From: Flavobacteriaceae bacterium | Lineage (GTDB): Bacteria; Bacteroidota; Bacteroidia; Flavobacteriales; Flavobacteriaceae | Direction: 5' to 3' | Assembly: GCA_947488595.1 (NCBI GenBank) | Contig: CANKZI010000012.1 | Coordinates: forward strand, 1-64,000 | Length of the DNA: 64,000 bases | In this document: one piece after another, positions 1-9,049 of the stretch | Position numbering within the stretch: the stretch's first letter is position 1 | How the letters are laid out: every line of letters starts with the position of its first letter | Made by a program: the position numbers and the translations under genes | The notes under the pieces: model-generated | What the model saw: only the letters and a program-made list of their open reading frames with translations | What the model was told of the DNA's origin: nothing | Database searches by the model: none

Positions 1-13
1 AAATAAAAAAGCC

Positions 14-1534
14 ATGAACAAAAAAGTGATTTTGATGATTTTAGATGGTTGGGGCAAATCCCCTGACCCAAAAGTTTCGGCCATTGACAATGCTAATACT
101 TCTTTTATCAACAGTTTATATACAAAATATCCAAGTGCTCAATTGAGAACCGATGGGCTAAATGTTGGGCTACCCGATGGGCAAATGGGCAATTCAGAAG
201 TAGGTCACATGAATCTTGGCGCCGGAAGGATTATATATCAAGATTTAGCAAAAATCAATCTTGCCGTTCAAAACAAAACATTAAACCACGAAAAAGTACT
301 ACTCGATGCGTTTCAATATGCCAAAGACAACAACAAAAACGTTCACTTTTTGGGATTGGTTTCTGATGGAGGCGTGCATTCACATACAGAACATATTAAA
401 GGTTTGGTTGATGCAACACAAGAATTTGGTCTGAAAAAAGTCTATATTCATGCTTTTACCGACGGACGCGATGTAGATCCAAAGTCGGGCGTTTTGCACA
501 TTTCGGCATTAGAACATCACATTAAAAATACAACGGTACAAATCGCCTCGGTTATCGGACGTTATTATGCCATGGATCGTGATCGCCGTTGGGAAAGAGT
601 CAAACTGGCTTATGATTTGATTGTTAACGGCATAGGAATACATTCGCAAAATGCGATTAGCAGCATTCAAGACTATTATAATCAAAATATTACCGACGAA
701 TTCCTACCGCCAATTGTTATGGTAGACAACAATGACCAACCATTGGCAACGATTAAAGCGGATGATGTGGTGCTTTTCTTTAATTTTCGAACTGATCGCG
801 GACGGCAATTGACAGAAGTATTATCGCAATTTGATTGTCATGAGCAAAACATGCACAAAATGAATTTGTATTTTGTTACGATGACCAATTATGATGATAC
901 TTTTAAAGGGATGCATGTGATTTATGATAAAGATAACATTACTGAAACGCTTGGCGAAGTTTTAGAAAAACACCATAAAAAGCAAATCAGAATTGCTGAA
1001 ACCGAAAAATATCCGCACGTTACTTTTTTCTTTTCGGGCGGAAGAGAAGCACCTTTTGAAGGCGAAACACGCATTTTAAAAAACTCTCCCAAAGTTGCTA
1101 CTTATGATTTACAACCCGAAATGAGTGCTTATGAACTGGCGGATGCGTTAGTTCCAGAATTGGAAAAAGGTGATGTTGATTTTGTTTGTCTCAATTTTGC
1201 CAATGGCGATATGGTCGGTCATACAGGTGTTATGGCAGCTGCTATAAAAGCTTGCGAAGCTGTTGACGCGTGCGTAAAAACTGTGATTACGGCCGCTTTG
1301 GCCAATAATTATACCACAATAGTGATTGCAGATCACGGCAATTGCGAAACCATGATCAATCCTGATGGCAGTCCAAACACCGCACATACCATCAATCCGG
1401 TACCAATTATTTTGGTTGATAACGAATTGACAACCATTCATGATGGTGTTTTGGGCGATTTGGCTCCAACCATTTTAGACTTAATGGGTATCGAAAAACC
1501 CGAAGTCATGAGCAGACATTCGTTATTACGATAA
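14..1534 (+). CDS. gpmI: 2,3-bisphosphoglycerate-independent phosphoglycerate mutase
   Basis: Interconverts 3- and 2-phosphoglycerate in cytoplasmic glycolysis and gluconeogenesis through a phosphoserine intermediate and two Mn2+ ions. The 506-residue length is normal for the family. Visible motifs: N-terminal LDGWG with metal ligand D11, the nucleophile region GQMGNSEVGH with Ser61, the substrate-binding FTDGRDVDP and DRDRRWERV segments, and the C-terminal metal site ADHGNCE followed by NTAHT. The ATG at 14 has an A-rich upstream stretch as is usual in this phylum. It is followed after 23 bases by a T9SS-secreted protein on the same strand with no terminator between them, so co-transcription is possible although no functional link is evident. 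The upstream promoter lies outside the window. Confidence 0.97.
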   Translation: MNKKVILMILDGWGKSPDPKVSAIDNANTSFINSLYTKYPSAQLRTDGLNVGLPDGQMGNSEVGHMNLGAGRIIYQDLAKINLAVQNKTLNHEKVLLDAFQYAKDNNKNVHFLGLVSDGGVHSHTEHIKGLVDATQEFGLKKVYIHAFTDGRDVDPKSGVLHISALEHHIKNTTVQIASVIGRYYAMDRDRRWERVKLAYDLIVNGIGIHSQNAISSIQDYYNQNITDEFLPPIVMVDNNDQPLATIKADDVVLFFNFRTDRGRQLTEVLSQFDCHEQNMHKMNLYFVTMTNYDDTFKGMHVIYDKDNITETLGEVLEKHHKKQIRIAETEKYPHVTFFFSGGREAPFEGETRILKNSPKVATYDLQPEMSAYELADALVPELEKGDVDFVCLNFANGDMVGHTGVMAAAIKACEAVDACVKTVITAALANNYTTIVIADHGNCETMINPDGSPNTAHTINPVPIILVDNELTTIHDGVLGDLAPTILDLMGIEKPEVMSRHSLLR

Positions 1535-1557
1535 TTTTTTGAGTTTAATATTAGGCT

Positions 1558-4500
1558 ATGAATTCGATTTATAAAAGTTTATTACTACTTGTTTTATTCA
1601 ATACGTATTGTGGTTTTTCACAGGAAGGTGCGCCTTCTTGTGCCGAACTACAAGCCAATTTTGAACAATACCAATCGTGTGCCACGAATATTCCATTTCA
1701 AAATTCTACCAATAATACCAGCGGAGAGACTTATTTTCTGCAATCCACTTGTATACAAACCAACTTTCAAGGACCAACTTGGTTTTTTATGGAAATACAA
1801 AATTCGGGTGACATCAACCTAATGATTAGCCAAGTAAGCAATAACGGTCAAGGCGCCGATGTTGATTTTGTTATATGGGGACCCTTCGCTTCATTAAATA
1901 ACGTTTGTAACCAACTAACGCAAGCCAATCAAATTGATTGTAGTTATCTTGACATCGCAATAGAGTTTCCCATTTTACCCAATGCTATAGCGGGAGAGTT
2001 CTACATTTTATTGGTTGATAATTTTGCAAATGTCCCAGGCCTAATTACGATAACACAAATTGGTGGCGACGGAAGTTCAGACTGCAGTTTTCTGTCCTCT
2101 GTTGAAATTACTGATGATGCGAGTGCTGAAATTTCAATTGTAAATTATTGCAAACCCAATACCAAATCGATTTTCGCGCGGGTCGCTACTTCTGATTTTG
2201 ATGGCAATGTCGCCGATTTGCGTTTCAATTACAAATGGTACAAAGATGGTGCTTTGATTGGTACAGTTATCAATTCGCTCGCAAGCACCGACATGATTTC
2301 AGTTGCTGAAACTGGTCTTTACAAGGTTGAAATGACGGCTTACGACAGCACCGATATTACAGTAGACCTCGATAATTTGCCGATTAGTACAGATGAAATT
2401 CAGTTGAATTTTTATGAAACACCAGTTTTAACAACGCCAATCACTTTAATACAATGCGATTATATTTCGCCCAATACTGATGGAATTGCAGTAGTCGATT
2501 TGACGCAAGTGAACAATCAAATCACAAATAACGACAACGCAATTACGCTCGGTTACTTTTTGGATAGCGCATTAACGCAACCAATTGCTAATCCCGAAGC
2601 TTATACCAATACAACATCACCATTCAATCAAACGATTTATGTAACGGGTATTTATGCTAGTAATCCTTTGCTTTGTGCTTCAAATATTGCAACAATTGAA
2701 TTGCAAATCAATCCAACAAGTCTAGCCAATTATCCAGATATTACGGCAGTTTGTCCTGAATTAAATACCAATTTTGGATTAATTGATTTTGATACTCAAA
2801 AATCTGTTATAAAAAATGCATTTTTTCCAATTACCGACGTGATTATTGCCTTTTATCAAACAGCAAACGATGCGGCAATTGAGCAAAATGAATTGACCAA
2901 TACAACGCCAATTCTAATCGGCACCAACACCATTTTTGCACGAATAGAGACCAATAATAGTTGTGAAGGCATCGGTACTTTTGAAGTTACCGTTCATCCC
3001 GCACCTTCGCAAAATACAATTGCACCCATTTTGGTTTGTGAGAGCGAAAACATCATTTTAGCAAATAAAGATAACGAAATTTTATCAGGACTAAACGCAT
3101 CTGTACAAGCCTCTTATTATAACTCATTTGAAAATGCGAGAGACAACCTCAATCAAATCAATAAAAATACCAATTACGATGCCGGCATAGGCAACAACAT
3201 TGTTTATGTCAGACTTTTTGATTCGGCTGTACAGTGCTTTTCTATTGCCAATTTTAACGTCACTGTTTTTGCTAATCCGAATATTAGTCAGCCAAGTCCA
3301 ATGTCTGTTTGTGGTGCGACAACAGCAGTTTTTAATCTTCAGAATCGCAACCAGCAAATCACAAATAACAATATCAATTATCAAGTTACCTTTTATGAAA
3401 CGTCTAATGATTTGGCAAACGATATCCCAATTGGGGACAGCAGCGCATATTTGTCTGCAAGCAAAAGGATTTATGTAAAAGTTGTAGATACGGTAAATAA
3501 TAACTGTAGTGCAACCACAACTTTGGACTTAAAGGTCAACGAAAATCCAGGAAGTGCGAACAATCCACAACTTTTGGAAGGCTGTGAAGACAGTGGTTTT
3601 TATGTATTTGATTTGACCGAAAGGGCTTTGCCAATGATAGGTAGTACGCCTAGCAGCGAAATAATTTTGGAATATTATACCGATTTGACGGAAGCTGTGA
3701 ATCATAGCGAAAATTTTATTGCTGCACCCGACTCCTTTACGAATACGATAATTGGTTATCAAAAAATATACGTGCGAATAACGAGTACTATCAATTTTGA
3801 CAGCGATACCAACCTGCCCTGTTATCGTATCTTGGAACAAGAGCTATTTGTGCGCTCGTATCCCGAAAACCTAATTAAAAGTACACCTTACCGCATTTGT
3901 ATTGATATCAATAATCAAGTAGTAAATCCAGCTTTTATAGAAAATAAGCTGCCCGAAAGTGATTATTATAGTGTTTGGTTTAAAGAGTTTGACGCAGTGC
4001 AAGACAATCAAATTTTGGGTGCCAATGGTAATACTTTTACAACCGACGTTGAAGGTAATTATTCTGTGCGAATATCAGACCTTTCTAATAGTGCTTTGTG
4101 CACGATTGTTACGAATTTTAGCACCAAAAAAACTTTGATTCCGTTTTCTCTAGAAGGCGATCCAACCGATCTAGTTGCATTCGAAGTTGACAACACAATA
4201 ACAGCAGTTGTAACGCCACTTTCAACTGATTTTGAATACCAATTGAACAATAACGGTTGGCAGGACAGCAATATATTTTATGATGTTAAAGAAGGGTTTT
4301 ATGAATTGGTCGTGCGCAATAAACAAGGCTGTGGCGAACTGTCAACTACAGTTGTAATGGTTGATTATCCGCGATTTTTCACACCCAACGGAGACGGATT
4401 TAATGATCTTTGGAACATCGGTGGCCGTTTGGGATTGGATATGTCTAATGTTTATATTTATAATAAAATGGGCAAACTCGTCAAAGAACTGGTCAAAGAC

Positions 4501-4626
4501 GAAACAGGTTGGGATGGAACGCTCAACGGCAATCCGCTACCAGCTGATGATTATTGGTTTAGAATTAATTTTACGAAAGGCGGATTGCAAAGCGAATTCA
4601 GAAGCCATTTTGCACTCAAGAGGTAA
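1558..4626 (+). CDS. Large secreted protein with T9SS type B sorting domain
   Basis: A 1022-residue surface or secreted protein. It has an N-terminal signal peptide (about residues 1-21). An opening domain contains the GPTWFFMEI and VDFVIWGPF segments common at the start of Flavobacteriaceae gliding-associated proteins. Several repeating Ig-like or adhesin-like modules follow, with recurring ICASN- and CSATTT-type cysteine segments. The C-terminal domain from about residue 938 starts with FTPNGDGFND at 941 and ends in RSHFALKR, the pattern of the gliding motility-associated (type B) T9SS signal. No catalytic motif is visible, so an adhesin or matrix role is inferred only. It sits 23 bases behind gpmI. 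Confidence 0.9.
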   Translation: MNSIYKSLLLLVLFNTYCGFSQEGAPSCAELQANFEQYQSCATNIPFQNSTNNTSGETYFLQSTCIQTNFQGPTWFFMEIQNSGDINLMISQVSNNGQGADVDFVIWGPFASLNNVCNQLTQANQIDCSYLDIAIEFPILPNAIAGEFYILLVDNFANVPGLITITQIGGDGSSDCSFLSSVEITDDASAEISIVNYCKPNTKSIFARVATSDFDGNVADLRFNYKWYKDGALIGTVINSLASTDMISVAETGLYKVEMTAYDSTDITVDLDNLPISTDEIQLNFYETPVLTTPITLIQCDYISPNTDGIAVVDLTQVNNQITNNDNAITLGYFLDSALTQPIANPEAYTNTTSPFNQTIYVTGIYASNPLLCASNIATIELQINPTSLANYPDITAVCPELNTNFGLIDFDTQKSVIKNAFFPITDVIIAFYQTANDAAIEQNELTNTTPILIGTNTIFARIETNNSCEGIGTFEVTVHPAPSQNTIAPILVCESENIILANKDNEILSGLNASVQASYYNSFENARDNLNQINKNTNYDAGIGNNIVYVRLFDSAVQCFSIANFNVTVFANPNISQPSPMSVCGATTAVFNLQNRNQQITNNNINYQVTFYETSNDLANDIPIGDSSAYLSASKRIYVKVVDTVNNNCSATTTLDLKVNENPGSANNPQLLEGCEDSGFYVFDLTERALPMIGSTPSSEIILEYYTDLTEAVNHSENFIAAPDSFTNTIIGYQKIYVRITSTINFDSDTNLPCYRILEQELFVRSYPENLIKSTPYRICIDINNQVVNPAFIENKLPESDYYSVWFKEFDAVQDNQILGANGNTFTTDVEGNYSVRISDLSNSALCTIVTNFSTKKTLIPFSLEGDPTDLVAFEVDNTITAVVTPLSTDFEYQLNNNGWQDSNIFYDVKEGFYELVVRNKQGCGELSTTVVMVDYPRFFTPNGDGFNDLWNIGGRLGLDMSNVYIYNKMGKLVKELVKDETGWDGTLNGNPLPADDYWFRINFTKGGLQSEFRSHFALKR

Positions 4627-4748
4627 ATTCATTGTTTAAATTTTCTACAAGCTACTCCAAAAAAGTGGTTATACAAATCTAAAATGATAAATTTTTAACA
4701 ACAACTTGATTGAATTTACCAAGCCTACCAATTCCTAAAAAATAATAA

Positions 4749-5549
4749 ATGTTACAAGTCAGTTCTATTTTTAAAAGCACAATGCTAGTACTAATTTTAC
4801 ATTTAAGTATTCCTTGTGCAGCTCAAAACACACGAATCAACGAACAAAATAAAATTGGATGGTTTAACTTCAATTCTACCTTTAAAATTTCAGATAAATT
4901 TGGATTACATACAGAATATCAATTGCGTCGTGATAATTTTATCACAGACAAGCAACAAAATTTATTGCGATTAGGAGTGAATTACCAATGCAATGAAAAA
5001 GTTCAATTAAGATTGGGTTACGCATGGATAGAAACGTATCCGTATGGCGAAACACCGATAAACAATTTAGGTAGAGATTTTACTGAGCATCGATTTTTTC
5101 AACAAGTTACCTTATTTGATGAAATAGGAAAATTCAATATTTCGCATCGTTTTATGTTAGAACAACGATGGCTTGGAAAATATTCATCATCGGAAGAACT
5201 GACAGAAGACCAATATGTTTTTGTAAACCGATTGCGCTATATGTTTAGAGCACAAATACCTTTGAATAATAAAAAAATGTCAGATAATAAGGTTTGTTAT
5301 GCTGGACTTTACGATGAAATATTTTTAGGCTTTGGAAAAAATGTCAACGAAAATGTATTTGATCAAAATAGATTTGCAGCATTTCTAGGATATAAATTTA
5401 ACAATAATGCAAGAGTTGAAGCCGGATATTTAAATCAAACACTACAATTGGGCAGAGAAATAAATAACAGCAACGTTTTTCAAAACAATAATGGGTTTAT
5501 CATTAGTACACTACTCAATTTTGATTTGACAAAAAAAGTGAAACAATAA
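4749..5549 (+). CDS. DUF2490 family outer-membrane beta-barrel-like protein (first copy)
   Basis: A 266-residue protein with a signal peptide ending near AAQ (residue 25). The rest is alternating polar and hydrophobic strands typical of a beta-barrel, with DUF2490 hallmarks: HRFMLEQRW, NRLRYMFRAQIPLN, a DEIFLGFG segment, FDQNRFAAFLGYKF and a final STLLNFDLTKK. The last residues fit a barrel with a short cytosolic or periplasmic tail. It resembles the second DUF2490 gene 425 bases downstream in motif order, so the two are probable paralogs. It is separated from the regulated exporter operon by that gap and its promoter, so it may be transcribed separately. Function is unknown. Confidence 0.8.
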   Translation: MLQVSSIFKSTMLVLILHLSIPCAAQNTRINEQNKIGWFNFNSTFKISDKFGLHTEYQLRRDNFITDKQQNLLRLGVNYQCNEKVQLRLGYAWIETYPYGETPINNLGRDFTEHRFFQQVTLFDEIGKFNISHRFMLEQRWLGKYSSSEELTEDQYVFVNRLRYMFRAQIPLNNKKMSDNKVCYAGLYDEIFLGFGKNVNENVFDQNRFAAFLGYKFNNNARVEAGYLNQTLQLGREINNSNVFQNNNGFIISTLLNFDLTKKVKQ

Positions 5550-5712
5550 AAAACAAAGCAACTTTTTACGAAAATAGTACCAACAGCAATAATAGAAACT
5601 AATATTACAAAATTGATTGAACCAACGTTGTTCGAATCAAATTACTCATTATTCAACTAAAATTTATTGTAAAAAAGCTTCTAATCTCAAGTAAAACGAA
5701 AAAAAATAAAAA

Positions 5713-5758
5713 AATAGTAGTAAAAGTATTTATATTAATAGTATTACTATTATATTTG
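5713..5758 (+). promoter_or_regulatory. Promoter with candidate TetR operator
   Basis: TATATTTG at 5751-5758 matches the Bacteroidota -7 consensus TAnnTTTG. An inverted repeat AATAGTA-T-TACTATT occupies 5737-5751 and touches the -7 box; a further half-site AATAGTA lies at 5713-5719, exactly 24 bases upstream of the first arm. A bound repressor here would cover the promoter. The TetR gene in the same operon is the natural candidate ligand (inference). No clear -33 TTTG was found. Confidence 0.5.
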
Positions 5759-5825
5759 CACTGAAATAAAGAACTGAGACTAGTGTTATTAGTATTTATT
5801 TCATAGCTATTAAAATTAGATAAAA

Positions 5826-5867
5826 ATGCTTTTTACGTTATTGGAAGCAGGTTTTACGGGCAGGTGA
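5826..5867 (+). CDS. Possible 13-codon leader ORF
   Basis: ATG at 5826 preceded by an A-rich stretch opens a short ORF reading MLFTLLEAGFTGR and stopping at TGA 5865-5867. It lies between the predicted transcription start (about 5765) and the DUF2490 start at 5975. It could be a regulatory upstream ORF or mere chance; there is no similarity argument available from sequence alone. Confidence 0.2.
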   Translation: MLFTLLEAGFTGR

Positions 5868-5974
5868 TTAATGTTGATTTTTGGAAGGTTGTTCTTGATT
5901 TAAAAAAGTACAAAAAACACTATCTCGAGACAGCAACTTTAAACAGTGATAATGCGATAACGAGCCATAAAAAA

Positions 5975-6694
5975 ATGAAAAACAAAATAATTTTATTTTC
6001 AATTATTGCGGTTAATTTTTGTTTTACTTGTAGAGGACAAGATCGCCTTGGTTCCTGGAATATATTAAATATTAATGTAAAATTAAATCCAAAATGGAGC
6101 TTTTTTACAGAATCGCAGTTACGAAGTTTGTCTTTTTACAATCAGTTTCATTATTATGATATTAAAGCTACCGCAACCTATAAACTTAATAAAGATTTAT
6201 CTGCAACGGTTGGTTTTGGCTCTTACAAAACATTTAGCGAAGGCGGCAATTTTAATGAACCCATCCAAAATGAAGAAATTAGAAGTTGGTTGCAAATCAA
6301 TATAAAAAATCCCTTGCAGCACTTCACTTTGGCGCACCGCTATAGTCTTGAACAACGTTTTACAAGCAATGGCTATAAAAATCGCTTCCGTTATAGATTA
6401 AGCGCAACGATTCCAATAAACCAAAGAAAAATAGCTGCTAAGACTTTTTATATTTTAGTTTGGGACGAGTTGTTTTTAACCAATAACGAACCTTATTTTG
6501 AAAGAAATAGATTGTTTTTAGGTTGTGGTTATGAAATGAATAGCAATTTAACATTACAAACAGGGTACATTTATCAGCTTGATTACAAAGTAAATGATGA
6601 GACAGGACGCGATTTTTTTAACATTGCGCTGCTTTACAACTTTGATTTGTCAAAAAAACAAGAAAAAGAATTGATTCCAACAACATCAGATTAA
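5975..6694 (+). CDS. DUF2490 family outer-membrane beta-barrel-like protein (second copy)
   Basis: Start chosen at 5975 because the reading begins with a normal signal peptide (MKNKIILFSIIAVNFCFTCRGQ region, cut about residue 20-22); the frame is open upstream to a GTG at 5864, but those 37 codons are charged and precede the signal peptide. The 239-residue product has barrel-like alternation and DUF2490 motifs: HRYSLEQRF, NRFRYRLSATIPIN, DELFL, FERNRLFLGCGYEM and the end LLYNFDLSKK. It is the first gene of the exporter operon, with 5 bases to the TetR gene, which suggests an outer-membrane role linked to export, but no reaction is known. Confidence 0.8.
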   Translation: MKNKIILFSIIAVNFCFTCRGQDRLGSWNILNINVKLNPKWSFFTESQLRSLSFYNQFHYYDIKATATYKLNKDLSATVGFGSYKTFSEGGNFNEPIQNEEIRSWLQINIKNPLQHFTLAHRYSLEQRFTSNGYKNRFRYRLSATIPINQRKIAAKTFYILVWDELFLTNNEPYFERNRLFLGCGYEMNSNLTLQTGYIYQLDYKVNDETGRDFFNIALLYNFDLSKKQEKELIPTTSD

Positions 6695-6699
6695 TTAGT

Positions 6700-7386
6700 A
6701 TGATTATAAAAAATTTGCTTTCAAATATAACGGTTGCTGTAAACGAAAAATTATATGTAAAGAATCCTGAAACTTCAACTTTAGGAAAAAAAATCATTGA
6801 ACAAAGTATCATTTTAATAGATGAAATAGGTTTTGATAATTTTACTTTCAAAAAGCTTGGAGAACGAATTGGTTCAAACGAAAGTTCGTTGTACCGGTAT
6901 TTCGAAAACAAACACAAATTATTATTGTACTTGTCTTCGTGGTACTGGGGTTGGATAGAATACAAAATGGTTTTCGGCACCAATAATATCGTTAATCCAT
7001 TCGAAAAATTACAAAAAGCAATCGCCATAGTAACCGAAAAAGTTGAAGACGATTCGGAAACGAAGCATATTAACGAAGCCATTTTGAACAAAATAATTGT
7101 TTTAGAATTCACAAAAACAATGCTAACCAAAGAAGTTGACGAAGAGAATAAAATTGGTTTTTTCTTGATCTACAAGCAAGTTATCAATCGCATTATTGCA
7201 ATGATTAAAGAGGTTAACTCGGATTATCCATTTGCAAAAAGTTTGGCATCATCGATTGTAGAAGGTGCTTTACACCAACACTTTTTAAAGCAACATTTAA
7301 CAACGATTACCGATTGTAACGACCAAAAAACACCAACCGATTTTTATACCAATATGTTGCAACAACTTTTAAAACAACAATCATGA
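6700..7386 (+). CDS. TetR/AcrR family transcriptional regulator
   Basis: A 228-residue regulator. The N-terminal DNA-binding domain covers about residues 28-75: helix 1 KKIIEQSIILIDEIG, then FTFKKLGERIGSNESSLYRYFENKHKLL, which contains the TetR signature of a helix-turn-helix followed by S-LYRYF-NK--LL. The remaining all-helical part (to 228) would bind a ligand and dimerise. It is preceded at 5 bases by the DUF2490 gene and overlaps the ABC transporter gene by four bases (ATGA), so regulator and exporter are translationally coupled. An autoregulatory repressor of the whole operon is the likely role, with the 5737-5751 palindrome as the probable site. The inducer is unknown. Confidence 0.9.
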   Translation: MIIKNLLSNITVAVNEKLYVKNPETSTLGKKIIEQSIILIDEIGFDNFTFKKLGERIGSNESSLYRYFENKHKLLLYLSSWYWGWIEYKMVFGTNNIVNPFEKLQKAIAIVTEKVEDDSETKHINEAILNKIIVLEFTKTMLTKEVDEENKIGFFLIYKQVINRIIAMIKEVNSDYPFAKSLASSIVEGALHQHFLKQHLTTITDCNDQKTPTDFYTNMLQQLLKQQS

Positions 7387-9038
7387 GCCTAGCACCGTTA
7401 CAACGTTATGTCCAATTACTAAAATTGGACAAAAAAGACATCAGTCAAATATTTTTTTATGCGATTTTTGCCGGAATAGTCAGTTTGTCACTTCCGCTCG
7501 GTATTCAGGCAATTATCAATTTAATTCAGTCAGGGCAAGTAAGCGCTTCTTGGATTATTTTGGTTTTCGGCGTTGTTTTTGGCGTCGCTTTGGTTGGCAT
7601 ATTATCGCTAATGCAATTGCGAATAACCGAAAATTTACAACAAAAATTATTTGTACGTTCTTCGTTTGAATTTGCCTACCGTTTACCAAAAATTAAATTT
7701 GAATCGCTTTACAACCAATATCCGCCTGAACTGGCCAACCGTTTTTTTGATACGATATCAATTCAAAAAGGAACTTCAAAATTATTAATCGACTTTTCTT
7801 CAGCACTGTTGCAAATCATTTTTGGAATCATCTTGCTTTCCTTTTACCATCCGTTTTTTATACTTTTTGGAATGTTACTTCTTTTGTTACTCTACAGTAT
7901 TTTTAGGTTTTCTTTCCGTTCAGGATTGAGTAGCAGTATGAAAGAATCCAAATACAAATACAAAGTAGCAAGTTGGTTACAAGAAATGGCGCGTAACAAT
8001 TTTAGCTTTAGGAAAAATGATCATTTCAAATTTGCCTTAAACAAAAACGACATATTGGTTTCAGAATACCTCAATTTAAGAGAAAAACATTTTAGTGTAA
8101 TCAAGAGACAATTTATTCAATTGATTGTCTTTAAAGTTATAATCACTGCAACTTTACTCTTTATTGGTGGATTTTTAGTCTTAAAACAGCAAATGAATAT
8201 CGGTCAATTTGTAGCGGCCGAAATCATAATTTTACTCGTAATCAATTCTGTTGAAAAAATAATAACCGGATTGGAAACGCTTTATGATGTTTTGACTTCT
8301 GTCGAAAAAATTGGTCAAATTGTAGATTTAGAAATCGAAAAAACGAGTGAAACTCCTTCACAGTTGTGTTTTAATGACATGGTTATCGAAACCGATGATT
8401 TGTGTTTTAAATTTCCAGATGCAACTCAAAGGGTATTACAAAACATCAACCTAAAAATCGAATCTTCTCAAAAAATATATCTTGCAGGTAAAAATGGCTC
8501 GGGAAAATCGACACTCTTGCGCATTTTGTCAGGATTTATAGCACCCACATCTGGAACTTTTTTTATCAATGATGATACTTATAGGAAAATTGATTTGGTC
8601 CAATACCGCTCCCAAATAGGTACCATTATGCAAGGAGAAACACCATTTGAAGGTACAATTCTAGAAAACATTACATTCAATAATCCGATGATAGCCCAAG
8701 AAGATTTAAAATGGGCCATTGAAAGTGTAAAACTGGGCGCTTTCATAAAATCATTACCCAACGGATTGGCAACTAAAATTTATCCTGAAGGCAAACAATT
8801 GTCCTCGTCTAATGCACAAAAAATTCTATTAGCGCGCAGCATTATCAACAAGCCAAAAATTTTATTCTATGAAGAACCTGTCGATAAAATGGATGAAATT
8901 ACAGCCCGAGAAATTATAGATTTTATTACAGACCCAAAACACAAATGGGCAGTTGTGGTATCTTCTAAAAACGACTATTGGAGCAAAAAATGTTCTCGAA
9001 AAATAATATTAACAGAGGGTACAATTAGCGAAGCTTAA
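7383..9038 (+). CDS. ABC transporter, fused permease and ATP-binding protein with degenerate NBD
   Basis: A 551-residue half-transporter: about six transmembrane helices in residues 20-300, then a nucleotide-binding domain. Walker A GKNGSGKST (369-377) and a Q-loop glutamine (IMQGETPFEG) are intact. Three other sites depart from consensus: the signature is LSSSN at 473-477 rather than LSGGQ, the Walker B region is ILFYEEP with Glu497 in place of Asp (Glu498 catalytic), and the switch segment SSKND at 527-531 lacks the usual His. There is no N-terminal C39 peptidase domain. With the adjacent HlyD and TolC genes it forms a type I secretion-like trans-envelope exporter. Substrate unknown. It overlaps the TetR stop by four bases. 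Confidence 0.9.
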   Translation: MSLAPLQRYVQLLKLDKKDISQIFFYAIFAGIVSLSLPLGIQAIINLIQSGQVSASWIILVFGVVFGVALVGILSLMQLRITENLQQKLFVRSSFEFAYRLPKIKFESLYNQYPPELANRFFDTISIQKGTSKLLIDFSSALLQIIFGIILLSFYHPFFILFGMLLLLLLYSIFRFSFRSGLSSSMKESKYKYKVASWLQEMARNNFSFRKNDHFKFALNKNDILVSEYLNLREKHFSVIKRQFIQLIVFKVIITATLLFIGGFLVLKQQMNIGQFVAAEIIILLVINSVEKIITGLETLYDVLTSVEKIGQIVDLEIEKTSETPSQLCFNDMVIETDDLCFKFPDATQRVLQNINLKIESSQKIYLAGKNGSGKSTLLRILSGFIAPTSGTFFINDDTYRKIDLVQYRSQIGTIMQGETPFEGTILENITFNNPMIAQEDLKWAIESVKLGAFIKSLPNGLATKIYPEGKQLSSSNAQKILLARSIINKPKILFYEEPVDKMDEITAREIIDFITDPKHKWAVVVSSKNDYWSKKCSRKIILTEGTISEA

Positions 9039-9049
9039 AAACAACAATT

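Larger units (their letters stand above)
5550..5974 (+). other. Gene-free leader and control region of the exporter operon
   Basis: These 425 bases hold the apparent control region for the operon that begins with the second DUF2490 gene. They contain a Bacteroidota -7 box, an AATAGTA palindrome next to it, a leader inverted repeat (TGAAATAAA at 5762-5770 paired with TTTATTTCA at 5795-5803) and a 13-codon ORF at 5826-5867. The first 150 bases contain no clear terminator for the upstream gene. Confidence 0.5.

Noticed and set aside
1148..1441. Minus-strand ORF inside gpmI
   Set aside because: Fully nested in a conserved gene on the other strand; no independent signal.
5864..5974. 37-codon N-terminal extension of the second DUF2490 protein
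   Set aside because: GTG start, charged residues before a standard signal peptide; the ATG at 5975 is better.
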